The translations under genes and the position numbers were made by a program. A stretch of 45,916 nt of DNA from assembly GCA_016712315.1 (NCBI GenBank), contig JADJRG010000005.1, forward strand, positions 1 through 45,916, given 5' to 3'. The stretch is from Nannocystis sp. (GTDB taxonomy: Bacteria > Myxococcota_A > Polyangia > Nannocystales > Nannocystaceae). Shown here piece by piece: positions 31,383 to 39,075 of the stretch (position 1 is its first letter; each line of letters begins with the position of its first letter). Below the pieces are notes generated by a model. The model saw only the letters and a program-made list of their open reading frames with translations. It made no database searches and had not been told where the DNA came from.

Positions 31383-32640
31383 GGTGTCTCTTGGGGCAGG
31401 TTGGTGGTTGGTTGTTGATCGGTGGGCGATGCGCTGAATTTGGCGAGAGCGGCTCGGGTGATCTCGTAGAGGCCGCGTGTGGTGGTGCGGCGCAATGGGC
31501 CGCGTCCGTTGCGCCAGCGGGTGATCTGAGCGGCGGTGATCCCTCGGGCGAGGAGTTGTTGGCGAGTGATGGGGATCCGCTCGAGCTGCGCTGCAAGCTC
31601 GGCCTCTACGGCGGGGGTGCGCTGATAGAAGCCGGCCCAATCGCGCACGCCTCCATGCGCCGGTAGGAGGAGGCGCTCGTCCAGCCAGCGTGTGATCAGC
31701 TCGGGGGGGATGCCGAGGGCGAGCGCGTGGTCATGGCCGATGTAGGCGATCGGCGCGGCGGCTTCGGTCGGGGCTTCGCCGGCTTCGCAGAGGCCCCAGC
31801 GACGGCACCCAGGGGGCTCGGCGGCCGGCTCCCATGGGCGACCTCGGATGGTATGCGCCTGCTCGAAGACTTCGTCGATCGGGGTGAAGGCGAGTCCACC
31901 GGGGCCGCGTACCTGGAAGAAGGCGCGGGTCGGTCGTTCGCGTCCGCGGGCGACGGCGTCCGCGGTGAGGTCCTGTTCGACGCGCCGGATCTTGACGAGC
32001 TGATCGGGGGCGATCTGGCGGATGTCGTGTTTTGCCGAAAAGATGCAGGGATGACACCCGACACGACGCGCGCCCTCGAGGTAGAGGGGGTTGGGCGGCA
32101 TGTTGTGGCGGCGGTGGATCTCGACGATGTCGTCGTAGGTAGCGGCGAGCAAAGGGCGCCAGATCTCGGCGTCGAGCTCCCCCACCACTCCCACTCGGGC
32201 ATCCGCGCACGGCTCGCGCTCTCATCGGCTCGTACACCTACGGCGTTGACAAGGGGTCCCCTCTCCTCCTCGACTTGTTCGAGGAATTTTTTGATCGGGC
32301 GGAGCTTGAGCGATTCGGTGCAGAAGCGGCGCAGACGGCTCGGGAACATCTGCTTGCGGCGGATGAGCGTCAGCATGCCCTGCTCGCCGGGGAGCGCGTC
32401 CTGCCACAGCGATTCGTTGCGGACGGTCGTGATCTCGCCCAGCCGCTCGCGTAGGAGGTCGAGGTATTCGTAGGTCGTGGGGTGCTCAAAGCCGGTGTCG
32501 GCGAAGACGCGCACATGTGGGATCTCGGCTTCACGCAGGAGCAGGGCGAGGGCGGTGCTGTCCTTGCCTCCGCTGACGGAGGCGACGACGAGCCGGTCAC
32601 GGAGTCGAGCTCGGGAGCTGGCAGGGATGTGGAAGGTCAT
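30920..32640 (-). CDS. PAPS reductase/ATP-pyrophosphatase-family protein (one frame change)
   Basis: The N-terminus has the PP-loop SVSGGKDSTALALLL, then VRVFADTGFEHPTTYEYLD and RRFCTESLKLRPIKKFL, followed by VGVRADESASRARMPEWEW. After a frame change near 32190 it continues with AEIWRPLLAATYDDI and RVGCHPCIFSAKHDIRQI. This is the phage/mobile-element branch of the CysH-like family related to DndC, which activates or transfers sulfur using ATP. It lacks the ECGLH motif of assimilatory CysH. The C-terminal part includes a possible HTH (ITAAQITRWRNGRG). Recognisable sequence ends near 31400, but no stop occurs before the next start; the frame stays open to 30920, overlapping the 300-residue gene by about 460 bases. 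The start at 32640 overlaps the upstream stop (ATGA). Confidence 0.78.
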
Positions 32641-33704
32641 TGGCGCTCCTTTCGGGCGAGGAAGGCGGCGTAGGCGGCTTGAGCGCCGGGGCGGTGGGAT
32701 TGTTGGAGGAGGTTCCAGTCCGGGGCGGCGGCGGCGGGGCCGGCTTCCCAGCGGATCTTTTCGCCAGGGAGGGCGACGCGGGTGCGTGCGCCGCCGGCCT
32801 GGGCGTGGCGGCTGAGCGCGACGGGGCGTAAACCCTTGGCGACGAGGGCGCGGTAGATCGCGCCGTCTTCGGAGCTGAGCTGGTAGGTGACGAGGCGGCA
32901 GCCGGGGGCGCCTCGGCCGCTGGTGGGCAGGAGGTCGATGAGGTGGGCGACGAGGGCGGAGGCGGCGTTTACGGGGACGTCGCGGCCCTTGCGGTCGTAG
33001 CGGCGGAGGCCGGCGCGGCTGGCGACGCGGGTGATTTCTAAGGTGCCCTCGGGGGGGCAGTCGGTGGTGCGGCCCCAGCGGCCGGTGGGGGCGCCCGCGA
33101 GGGCGACGGCGGCGATCTGGCCGCGCCAGCGGGCGGCGAGGGCGTGGAGGAGGCCGCGTCGGTTGCAGTCGGGCAGGTGGCGGTGGTGCTGGGCGACGAA
33201 GTCGCAGGCTTGATCGGGGGTGATGGTGTGGATCTCGAGCTCGGGGGCGTGGCCGTCGCGTAGGGCGGCGGTGAGTTCTTCTAAAAATGAGTCTTCGTCG
33301 CGTAGGCCGTCGAGGTCGGCGACGGCTTGGATCAGGCGCTCGGCGTCGTCGAGGGGCCAGTGCGGGACGATGGCCTCGTGGATGGTGGCGGCAGCGTCTT
33401 CTTCGTCGAGCAGGGACCACTCGGGATCGTTGACGTAGGCGCGCACGGCCTCGAGGAGGGCGCGGGCTTCGTCGCGGAGGGCGAGGTCGTGGACACGCGG
33501 CAGGCCGGGCGTGCGCTGCCACCACGGGGGTGGCGCTTCCCTGCCCTGCTTGCGCATCGTGTCTTCGATGAGGTCGATGAGGCGCGCGCGTTGAGACGCG
33601 ATCACGCGATCGACTCGCTCGGGCGAGTAGCGCGCGGCCGCCCACGGTCGCCAGGCGGCGGCGGCGGCGTCGAAGATCGCGGCTGGGGTGCGCGAGGGCG
33701 GCAT
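32637..33704 (-). CDS. GNAT-like XF1762/Mom-type protein
   Basis: An intact 355-residue protein. The C-terminal half resembles the XF1762 family of GNAT-fold phage proteins, related to the Mu Mom acyltransferase. Its motifs are ACDFVAQHHRHLPDCNRRG, GQIAAVALAGAPTGRW, GTLEITRVASRAG, VNAASALVAHLIDLLP, CRLVTYQLSSEDGAIYRALVAKGLRPVA and GEKIRWEAGP. Mom modifies adenines in phage DNA; for XF1762 proteins the reaction is not established. The N-terminal 150 residues are helical and unassigned. The gene lies directly upstream of, and overlaps by four bases, the PAPS-reductase-like gene, so the two may act in one DNA-modification pathway (inference). One more base in a six-C run near 33760 would extend the frame to a start at 33829. 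Confidence 0.68.
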   Translation of the reverse strand: MPPSRTPAAIFDAAAAAWRPWAAARYSPERVDRVIASQRARLIDLIEDTMRKQGREAPPPWWQRTPGLPRVHDLALRDEARALLEAVRAYVNDPEWSLLDEEDAAATIHEAIVPHWPLDDAERLIQAVADLDGLRDEDSFLEELTAALRDGHAPELEIHTITPDQACDFVAQHHRHLPDCNRRGLLHALAARWRGQIAAVALAGAPTGRWGRTTDCPPEGTLEITRVASRAGLRRYDRKGRDVPVNAASALVAHLIDLLPTSGRGAPGCRLVTYQLSSEDGAIYRALVAKGLRPVALSRHAQAGGARTRVALPGEKIRWEAGPAAAAPDWNLLQQSHRPGAQAAYAAFLARKERQ

Positions 33705-33712
33705 GACGCGGG

Positions 33713-33829
33713 CTAGTTGGCGGCGGTGGCGGACGAGGGCGACGCGCTCGGCCGGCGATGCCGCGGGGGGTGGGCGACGAGGGTGGTGTTGCCGGTGCCG
33801 CCCTTAAAATTGTGGAAGGTGATGATCAT
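33713..33829 (-). CDS. 38-codon frame with ParA-like P-loop (KGGTGNTT), or N-terminus of the next gene
   Basis: The ATG at 33829 overlaps the preceding stop (ATGA). The translation starts MIITFHNFKGGTGNTTLVAH, which matches the strand-1/deviant Walker A start of ParA proteins (NFKGGTGKTT) except that the catalytic lysine is Asn. It stops after 38 codons. Adding one base to the C-run near 33760 joins it in frame (AERVALVRHRRQLARVM) to the XF1762-type gene, whose N-terminus it would then be. Alternatively it is a ParA relic. The ParA match is short and may be chance, but the overlap with the upstream gene supports translation. Confidence 0.4.
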   Translation of the reverse strand: MIITFHNFKGGTGNTTLVAHPPRHRRPSASPSSATAAN

Positions 33830-34437
33830 GGTTCTCTTTCTCTTTCTTCTTTGTTGGGCCAGAAGGCGGTAGCGAGGGTGAGGCCGAGGGCCGTGGCGAT
33901 GAGGAGCCGCTCCTCACGATCGACGGACTTCATGTGGACGGTTTGCTCGGAGCCGTGGTTGACGACCCGGCCCCGCCAGCGCGCGCCTGGGTAGAGGCGG
34001 GCGGTGAGGGTCCAGGGCTGGACGGAGACGATAAAGACGTTCTCGGCGACGCCTGCGATCCTCGAGATCTCGCCGAGCGCGGCGTGCAGGTCGTCGACGT
34101 ATTCGAGGACGCAGGAGACGAAGACGACGGCGGAGTCGTCGTCGACGCCGTGGATCGGGCCGTGGGTGATGTCGGCGACGATGGTGACTGGACAAGCGGG
34201 GCAGCCGTTCTTGTCTATACACACGTCGCCGCAGCCGTAGGCGCGGTGGATCCGGGTGTGGGCTCCGGCGTCGGGGTCGCCGATGACGATGAGGCGGCGG
34301 CCGGTGGCCTTTGCGCGCTCGATGGCGGCGTCGAAGGCGAGCTCACGCTCGCGGTGACGGGTGAGCGCTGCGAAGCCCTCGACGATGGTCGCGGCGCCAA
34401 GAGCGAAGCGCGCGAAGAGTTTGGGCGAGAGGGACAT
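33826..34437 (-). CDS. methyltransferase-like Rossmann protein with C-terminal membrane segment
   Basis: An intact 203-residue protein. After a hydrophobic N-terminal helix (FALGAATIVEGFAAL) comes a class I methyltransferase-like core. RRLIVIGDPDAGAHT sits where motif I would be, followed by CIDKNGCPACPV (a CxxC pair), TIVADITHGPIHGVDDDSAVVFVSCVLEYVDD and NVFIVSVQPWT. The glycine-rich E/DxGxGxG is degenerate (GDPDAGA), so SAM binding is uncertain. The end carries a membrane-like helix (LLIATALGLTLATAFW) and a charged tail. It lies six bases downstream of the 214-residue gene and overlaps the next start. Function is unknown. Confidence 0.68.
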   Translation of the reverse strand: MSLSPKLFARFALGAATIVEGFAALTRHRERELAFDAAIERAKATGRRLIVIGDPDAGAHTRIHRAYGCGDVCIDKNGCPACPVTIVADITHGPIHGVDDDSAVVFVSCVLEYVDDLHAALGEISRIAGVAENVFIVSVQPWTLTARLYPGARWRGRVVNHGSEQTVHMKSVDREERLLIATALGLTLATAFWPNKEEREREP

Positions 34438-34443
34438 GGCGGC

Positions 34444-35087
34444 TCACTTCCTGGTGATCCGGTACGCGAAGGCGCCGACGAGGGTGGCGCTGCTGAGGGC
34501 GACGCCGACCTTGAGCCAGGGGAATGGTTTGGCGGGCGGTGGGGCGTTGATGGCGTCGGTGGCGCTCTCGACGGCGCCGCCGAGGGCCTCTTCGGCGGCC
34601 TCGAAGGCGGCGCCTACGCCCAAGAGGATCTCCGCGCCGAGCTCGCCGTGGGTTTGACGGAGCTGGTGCTCCCAGCCGCGGAGCTCGTCCGCGGGCGGGT
34701 TGTCGGGGTCGTAGTCGCCGATGAGTTGGGAGATCGGTGCGGCCCACCAGTCTTTGGGGGTGTGCGAGGTGGGGTAGGCGTCGAATAAGTCGCGGAAGAG
34801 CGGGAGGGCTTCGGCCTGGGCCTGGCAAAGCTCGTGATCCTTGGCGCCTGAGCGCATGCAAATGTCATAGGTGCGGCGGCGTTCGGCGGCGGCGCCGGGG
34901 AGCCTCATGCCTTCGAGGAAGCGGCGGCGGCCCCCTTCCCCGGCGTAGCGGAAGAGGTCGATGAGCCGCTGCCACGCTTGCTCGCGCAGTGGCTCCTTGT
35001 CGGCGGCGGCTCGGAGCTTCGTGGCGAAGGCGGCGGTCTCTAAAAAAGATCGTTGCGGAGCTTGTCGATGTTGTGGGCGCTGTTCAT
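34444..35087 (-). CDS. unknown ~214-aa tail-anchored protein (one frame change)
   Basis: The start at 35087 (MNSAHNIDKLRNDLF) overlaps the previous stop by four bases. A six-A run on the + strand (35042-35047) hides a frame change, after which the helical sequence continues: TAAFATKLRAAADKEPLREQAWQRLIDLFRYAGEG, then RRTYDICMRSGAKDHELC. An aromatic patch (TPKDWWAAPISQLIGDYDPD), an amphipathic helix (AAFEAAEEALGGAVESATDA) and one membrane helix (WLKVGVALSSATLVGAFAY) before RITRK complete it. No family was recognised. The tail-anchored design recurs in this block. Confidence 0.65.
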
Positions 35088-36529
35088 GGGTTCGCCGATT
35101 CGAGGACTTTTATAAGAGTGCGGATCTCGTGGAACTGCTCGCGGGCGCTGCTGCGCAGACTCGGAGAGGTCGCTTTCATGACGGCGAGGCCGCCGCGTAA
35201 GACCTGGAGCCCGCTGGAGGTCTGGCCATCCTCGTGCAAGCTGCTGGCGAGCAGGCGGCATGCGACGATGACGTCGTAGAAACGCTCAGGCGATTGGCCG
35301 AGTTGAAACACCCTCGTGGCGATCTTGTGGGCTTCGCGGGCCCGCTCGACCCGCTCCGCGGTCGGTGAGCCGTTCACGGTGAGGAGCTGGACCGTGGCCC
35401 GTAGACAGCCGGACAAGACGGATCCCGCCCACAGGGTCCGGTGTGTGCCGTCCCAATGGGTCCGGGCGGTTTTTATAAGATGCTCCAGTTGCTCCGCTTT
35501 GCCGCTCGCGGTGGCTTGCTGGATCTGCTGCTGGGTAAGCTCGGTCTCGAGCGGGTGCGCGAGAGCGGGCGGGGGCTCGGATAACTCGACGAGGGCGGCG
35601 TCTGCGGGCTCGACCTGCTCGGCGAGAACGGGCGCGGGAGCAGGCTCGGCAGGCTCCTCGACCCTGGCGGGCTCGGCGGGCTCGGCGGGCTCGACGGTAG
35701 CGGTCTCAGCAGGCTCTACGGTGGCGGGCTCGGCGGGCTCGACGGTAGCGGTCTCAGCAGGCTCTACGGTAGCGGGCTCGGCGGCGGGCGCGGCGGGAGC
35801 GAGCTCGACGGTAGCGGGCTCGGTAACGGGCGCGGGCTCGGGCTCGGCGGCAGAGGGCTCGACGGGGATGGGCGCGAGATCGATCGCGGGAGCTGGATTG
35901 GTCGGCGAGAAGCCGAGGAGGGCGCAAAACTCATTGTTGAGGTCGGCTCCGTCGCGAGGAGCTGTGGGCGTGTTCGCGGGTTCGTCGTCGGCGTCGACGG
36001 GGGAGCGGCCGAAGAGCACCTTGAACTCGTCGTCGGGTGCGGTTTCGGCGGTGGACGGGGTCTTCGCGGTGGGGGTGGGATTGTCGCTCGCTTCAATGCG
36101 AGGTGGTTCGGGCGGCGACGGCGCGGGGGGTGCGGCCGGGGCGGGTGCCTGCGGCTGCGCTGGTTTGGGCGGTGTGGGTTCGGGGGGCGGCAGCGCCTCG
36201 AGGCGGGCGAGCTCGATGTTCTGCTCGGCGACTTTGCGGCGCAGTGTCGCGGTGTGAAGGAGGATCTGGTTCCTTACGGCCTCCCTTTCGAGCTTGGCGA
36301 GCTCGGCCTGCTCTTCCTTTGAGAGGTAGTGCGCGGGGTCGATTTCGGGCTCTGGTTCGCCCGGATCCGAGTCGTCCCACGAGCTCAGATCCTCGAACCC
36401 ATCCTCGCACCGGAGCAGGCTGGTGAGGAGGGGTTTTAAAATCGCGCGGTTGTTCGCGCAATAACCATTCGCTCTCTCGATCACCCGCTCGCTCAGGATC
36501 GCGAGATCGTTGACGGTGTTAAACTTCAT
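35084..36529 (-). CDS. unknown 481-aa protein with Pro/Glu/Ala repeat linker
   Basis: The start at 36529 (MKFNTVNDLAILSERV) is chosen because of the strong GGAGGGAG just upstream and the four-base overlap with the preceding stop. The N-terminal 60 residues are helical, followed by a coiled-coil-like part (SKEEQAELAKLEREAVRNQILLHTATLRRKVAEQNIELARLEAL). A long disordered Pro/Ala/Glu region follows, including a 16-residue repeat (EPAETATVEPAEPATV). The C-terminal 150 residues are helical, possibly TPR-like (AHKIATRVFQLGQSPERFYDVI, LASSLHEDGQTSSGLQVLRGGLAVM). It may be a scaffold bridging partners over a distance (inference). Confidence 0.72.
   Translation of the reverse strand: MKFNTVNDLAILSERVIERANGYCANNRAILKPLLTSLLRCEDGFEDLSSWDDSDPGEPEPEIDPAHYLSKEEQAELAKLEREAVRNQILLHTATLRRKVAEQNIELARLEALPPPEPTPPKPAQPQAPAPAAPPAPSPPEPPRIEASDNPTPTAKTPSTAETAPDDEFKVLFGRSPVDADDEPANTPTAPRDGADLNNEFCALLGFSPTNPAPAIDLAPIPVEPSAAEPEPAPVTEPATVELAPAAPAAEPATVEPAETATVEPAEPATVEPAETATVEPAEPAEPARVEEPAEPAPAPVLAEQVEPADAALVELSEPPPALAHPLETELTQQQIQQATASGKAEQLEHLIKTARTHWDGTHRTLWAGSVLSGCLRATVQLLTVNGSPTAERVERAREAHKIATRVFQLGQSPERFYDVIVACRLLASSLHEDGQTSSGLQVLRGGLAVMKATSPSLRSSAREQFHEIRTLIKVLESANP
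35691..35786. repeat. 48-bp tandem repeat, about two copies
   Basis: The segment starting tcgacggtag recurs 48 bases later (35691 and 35739) with near-identity, in a coding region. Each unit encodes 16 residues (EPAETATVEPAEPATV type), so copy-number change keeps the frame and only alters linker length. Confidence 0.8.
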
Positions 36530-36708
36530 CTCCCTCCCCTCCTCTCCATAAACTTGTAGGTCATATAAACGCCCGCGGCGTATCCGGTGACGCCTGCGCT
36601 GAGGGCGACGACCGCGAAGGTGAGGCGCTGCGCGCGGATACATGCGTCTCGCTCTCGTGTGATCGAGTCCTCGAGGGCGCGGTTGATTTCGTCTTCTCGG
36701 GTCTGCAC
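36526..36708 (-). CDS. small membrane protein, 60 aa
   Basis: The preferred start is GTG at 36708, six bases after GGAG; an in-frame ATG at 36753 would overlap the upstream gene. The short charged N-terminus (QTREDEINRALEDSITRERDACIRAQR) leads to one membrane helix (LTFAVVALSAGVTGYAAGVYM) and a basic tail (TYKFMERRGGR). The stop overlaps the start of the 481-residue gene. The size and layout resemble holin/spanin-size phage membrane proteins, but that is only a form resemblance. Confidence 0.65.
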   Translation of the reverse strand: MQTREDEINRALEDSITRERDACIRAQRLTFAVVALSAGVTGYAAGVYMTYKFMERRGGR

Positions 36709-36721
36709 GGTGGGCTCCGAT

Positions 36722-37039
36722 CTACGCGAGGATCTGGCGGCCGATGAGGTCATGTTTGGCCATGAAGAGGACGCGTTCGCGGGCGAGCTCGTCGTTCTCT
36801 ACCGGCTCCGCCACCCGGAGACAGACGCCAACGCCGCCGACGGAGACGCCATCGACGCCGCGCGGGAGCTCGCCCAGGGCCTCTCACGCCGCAAGGCGCT
36901 CGGGGCGACGCTGCAACGCGTCGGGCGCGGGCTCGTAGGTGAGCGTGTAGGCTTGAAGGTTGATCTGGGACCAGCGCGGCCCTTGGATGCCGGTCAGCGC
37001 CGAAAAGGCGCCGACGAGGGCGGTGTGGGCGCGGCTCAT
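36722..37039 (-). pseudogene. small unknown protein with in-frame TGA at codon 52
   Basis: ATG at 37039 overlaps the M23 gene's stop (ATGA). The frame reads MSRAHTALVGAFSALTGIQG and QINLQAYTLTYEPAPDAL, up to PERLAA, then TGA (36884-36886). The same frame continues with good coding character (EALGELPRGVDG, VENDELARERVLFMAKHDLIGRQILA) to TAG at 36722, fourteen bases before the next gene. One CGA-to-TGA change would explain the break. It is either a point nonsense mutation, a base error or, less likely, readthrough. The whole would be about 105 residues, of unknown function. Confidence 0.5.
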
Positions 37040-37736
37040 GAGGTCCTCCGGGCGTGTAGGGCGTAGGTGAGCGCGACGGCGGCGCCGGTGAGCGCGAGCG
37101 CGCCGAGTACCCAGGGGGTGCGGGAGTTGGGGGCGGGCGTTGGGGGCGCGGCGGCGTCTACGGGGGGCGCGGTGGGGTCGGTAGAGGGGGTGGCGGCGTC
37201 GGCCTGGGGGCGTCGCCGACCATGCTCTCGACGTACTTGGTAGGATTGAGCAGGCCGCCGGGGATCGGGTTGCCGACGCGCCAAACGGTGTTGGCCTTTC
37301 GATCGCTTGGGAAGCCGTAGGTCTCTAGATGGATCATTCCATAACTTCCGAGCACACGGCCGATCTTTTGGCCCTTTTTGATCGACTGGCCGACGCTGAG
37401 GTCAAACTCGCGATGTGAGCCGGGCTGAAAGCCGCCGAGGACGAGGAAGAGGCCGCTGGCCGTTTTTAAGAATTGCGCCTTGGAGCCGGCGCTCCAGCCG
37501 CGATCGAGGGCGATGACGGTGGCGTCCTCGGGGGCGATGACGAGGGCGCCGTCGGGGATCTTGGTGAGGTCGATCCCCGCGTGCCAGCGCTCGCACGAGT
37601 CTTCGTTGCAGCCGAAGGGGCGTCCACCGCCGAAGGACCAGTTTGCGAATTTGGGCGCGTGACCGGGCAGAGGCCAGCGCGGGGCGGGATCGCCCTTGGC
37701 CATCGGCGCGTGGTGCCAGTCTGGAGCCCTCGCCAT
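37036..37736 (-). CDS. M23-family peptidase with C-terminal membrane anchor (one frame change)
   Basis: About 233 residues. A lysostaphin-type LytM fold: WHAGIDL (first zinc ligands, HxxxD), a beta-rich core ALVIAPEDATVIALDRGW, VGQSIKKGQKIGRV, and SYGMIHLETYGF in the place of the HxH catalytic/zinc motif. The latter keeps one His. There is no N-terminal signal peptide (MARAPDWHHAPMAKG). After PVGDAPRP-type Pro linkers and a frame change near 37190, the C-terminus is one membrane helix (WVLGALALTGAAVALTYAL) with tail HARRTS. It probably cleaves peptidoglycan cross-bridges for entry, exit or assembly. The loss of one His in the HxH makes activity uncertain. Confidence 0.75.
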
Positions 37737-37745
37737 GGTGCGCTC

Positions 37746-38382
37746 CTAGTGGGCAGAGCCCCACACGCTGGACCAGCGGGCGTCGATGAGGTTGATCGCG
37801 AGGCCGTAGGCGCGGCCCGCGTTGGGCACGTGGGCGAACCTGCTGAGGGCTTTGGTGAGCAGATCGCGCGTCTCGCGGAGCCGGACGGATCGCTGAGCCC
37901 GGTGCCACCGGCCGTGGACGAGCCAGTCACGGGCTTTGGCCTCGCTGACGTTCCTATCCTTGAGGACCTGGGCGGTGTTTTGGAGGATCTCCACGAAGCT
38001 GTCGCGCAAACACGCGACCTCGGGCGAGATGTCGAGGCCGGACTCGGATCGAGCGGGTTCGCAGGCGGGCTCGCGGGCGGGCGGGCTCGGCGGCGGGCTC
38101 GGCGGCGGGCTCGGCGGCGGGCTCGTTGGCGGCGCTGCGGGCTTGCTCGAGGTCTTCGACCCGCTCGAGCAGGTGCGAGAGGCGCTCGAGCAGGTGCGCG
38201 TTCCATTGCTGCTGCCTTTGGAGTATCTCAATGATCTGCTCCATCGAGGTGTTCTTGGCTTCGCGGTAGGCGCGCTCGGCCTCCTGCGCGTCGCGTTTGG
38301 CCTGTAGCTCGTTCGCCTCCTGAAGAGCGCCGACGAAGGCCATGAGGGTCTTGTTCGCGATGAGGAGATAGTCAGTGTTCAT
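37746..38382 (-). CDS. unknown coiled-coil protein (one frame change in a 12-bp repeat)
   Basis: About 212 residues from ATG at 38382. The N-terminal half is one long charged helix (NELQAKRDAQEAERAYREAKN, MEQIIEILQRQQQWNAHLLERLSHLLERVEDLEQ), a clear coiled coil. An (AAEP)n linker follows. The frame changes within or next to the linker repeat and continues with DISPEVACLRDSFVEILQN, SEAKARDWLVHGRWHRAQ and RFAHVPNAGRAYGLAINLID. The N-terminal start overlaps the upstream stop by 11 bases. It is probably a structural or scaffold subunit; no family was recognised. Confidence 0.65.
38081..38125. repeat. 12-bp tandem repeat in coding region
   Basis: Nearly four copies of gcgggctcggcg, encoding Ala-Ala-Glu-Pro in the coiled-coil gene. 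The adjacent gggcgggcggg tract (38073-38085) is where the reading frame is lost, so slippage, real or in sequencing, is the likely cause. Confidence 0.8.
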
Positions 38383-39075
38383 GGCTTTTCTCTGGGTTTG
38401 TGTTTGGGTTGATGGGTGAGTTGACGGCTTGGAGGCGGGCGGCGGCGCGGGCCTGGACGAGCACAGGGAGCGGGCTGCGGCCGCTCAAGATCGCCCGCTC
38501 GACGCGTCGGGCGAAGAGCTCGCGCCGGCTTGATTCGAGGGGCATTTGGCCGATCTCGGCGACGGCGAGGTCGCCAGGCCGGTGCTCGCTGATCGCCGAG
38601 AGATCGAGGGTGAACTCGGGCGCTCCCGGTAAGGTGAGGGCGTGGCGGAGCACGCGGAGCTGGTGATGCCACGCTTCATAGGCGAGGCCAGTGACGCGGA
38701 CGACCGCGCTCGTGTCGCTCCACTCGATCGTCACGGGGGCGGTGATTTCAAGGTGGCCGAATGCTTCGCGGATCCAGGTCTGGAGGTGGCCCCGCCGGCG
38801 CCTGGCGCGGAGGTGCTGGGTCTCGTTGGTGAGGGCGAGCAGGAGGTGCTGGGCCTCTTCGGTTGGTTCGGGATCCGGCGGCGGCTGGGCGGGGGCGGGT
38901 GGCTCGTGGACCCACGCGTTGAGGCGCGCGATGACGTCGCGGCGGTGCTCGCGGAGGTATTTTTCAAAAACGTCACCGGCGAGCGAGGGCGGTAAGGCGC
39001 TGCGCCAGTTCGTGATGATCTGGGGATCCGCTGCGCTCGGTCGCGAAGCTGCTCGGGGTCTCTCTTGGCGCTCAT
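38372..39075 (-). CDS. unknown ~234-aa protein (one frame change)
   Basis: ATG at 39075 (MSAKRDPEQLRDRA) overlaps the stop of the giant methylase-helicase gene. A frame change near 39025 joins it to PQIITNWRSALPPSLAGDVFEKYLREHRRDVI, a Pro-rich segment and helices HLLLALTNETQHLRARRR. The same frame runs without a stop into TIEWSDTSAVVRVTGLAYEAWHHQLRVLRHAL, so the GTG at 38734 is internal and not a separate start. The C-terminal part (EFTLDLSAISEHRPGDLAVAEIGQMPLESSRRELFARRVE) is mixed alpha/beta. Its function is not known; tight coupling suggests it works with the methylase-helicase. Confidence 0.6.

Noticed and set aside
30920..32640. Assimilatory PAPS reductase (cysH) as the name for the PP-loop gene
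   Set aside because: The ECGLH catalytic motif and sulfur-assimilation neighbours are absent; the Cys pattern and context match the mobile-element branch of the superfamily.
38372..38734. A separate 120-residue gene starting at GTG 38734
   Set aside because: The frame is open and protein-like far upstream of the GTG, and connects through one indel to the ATG at 39075, so this is the C-terminal half of one gene.
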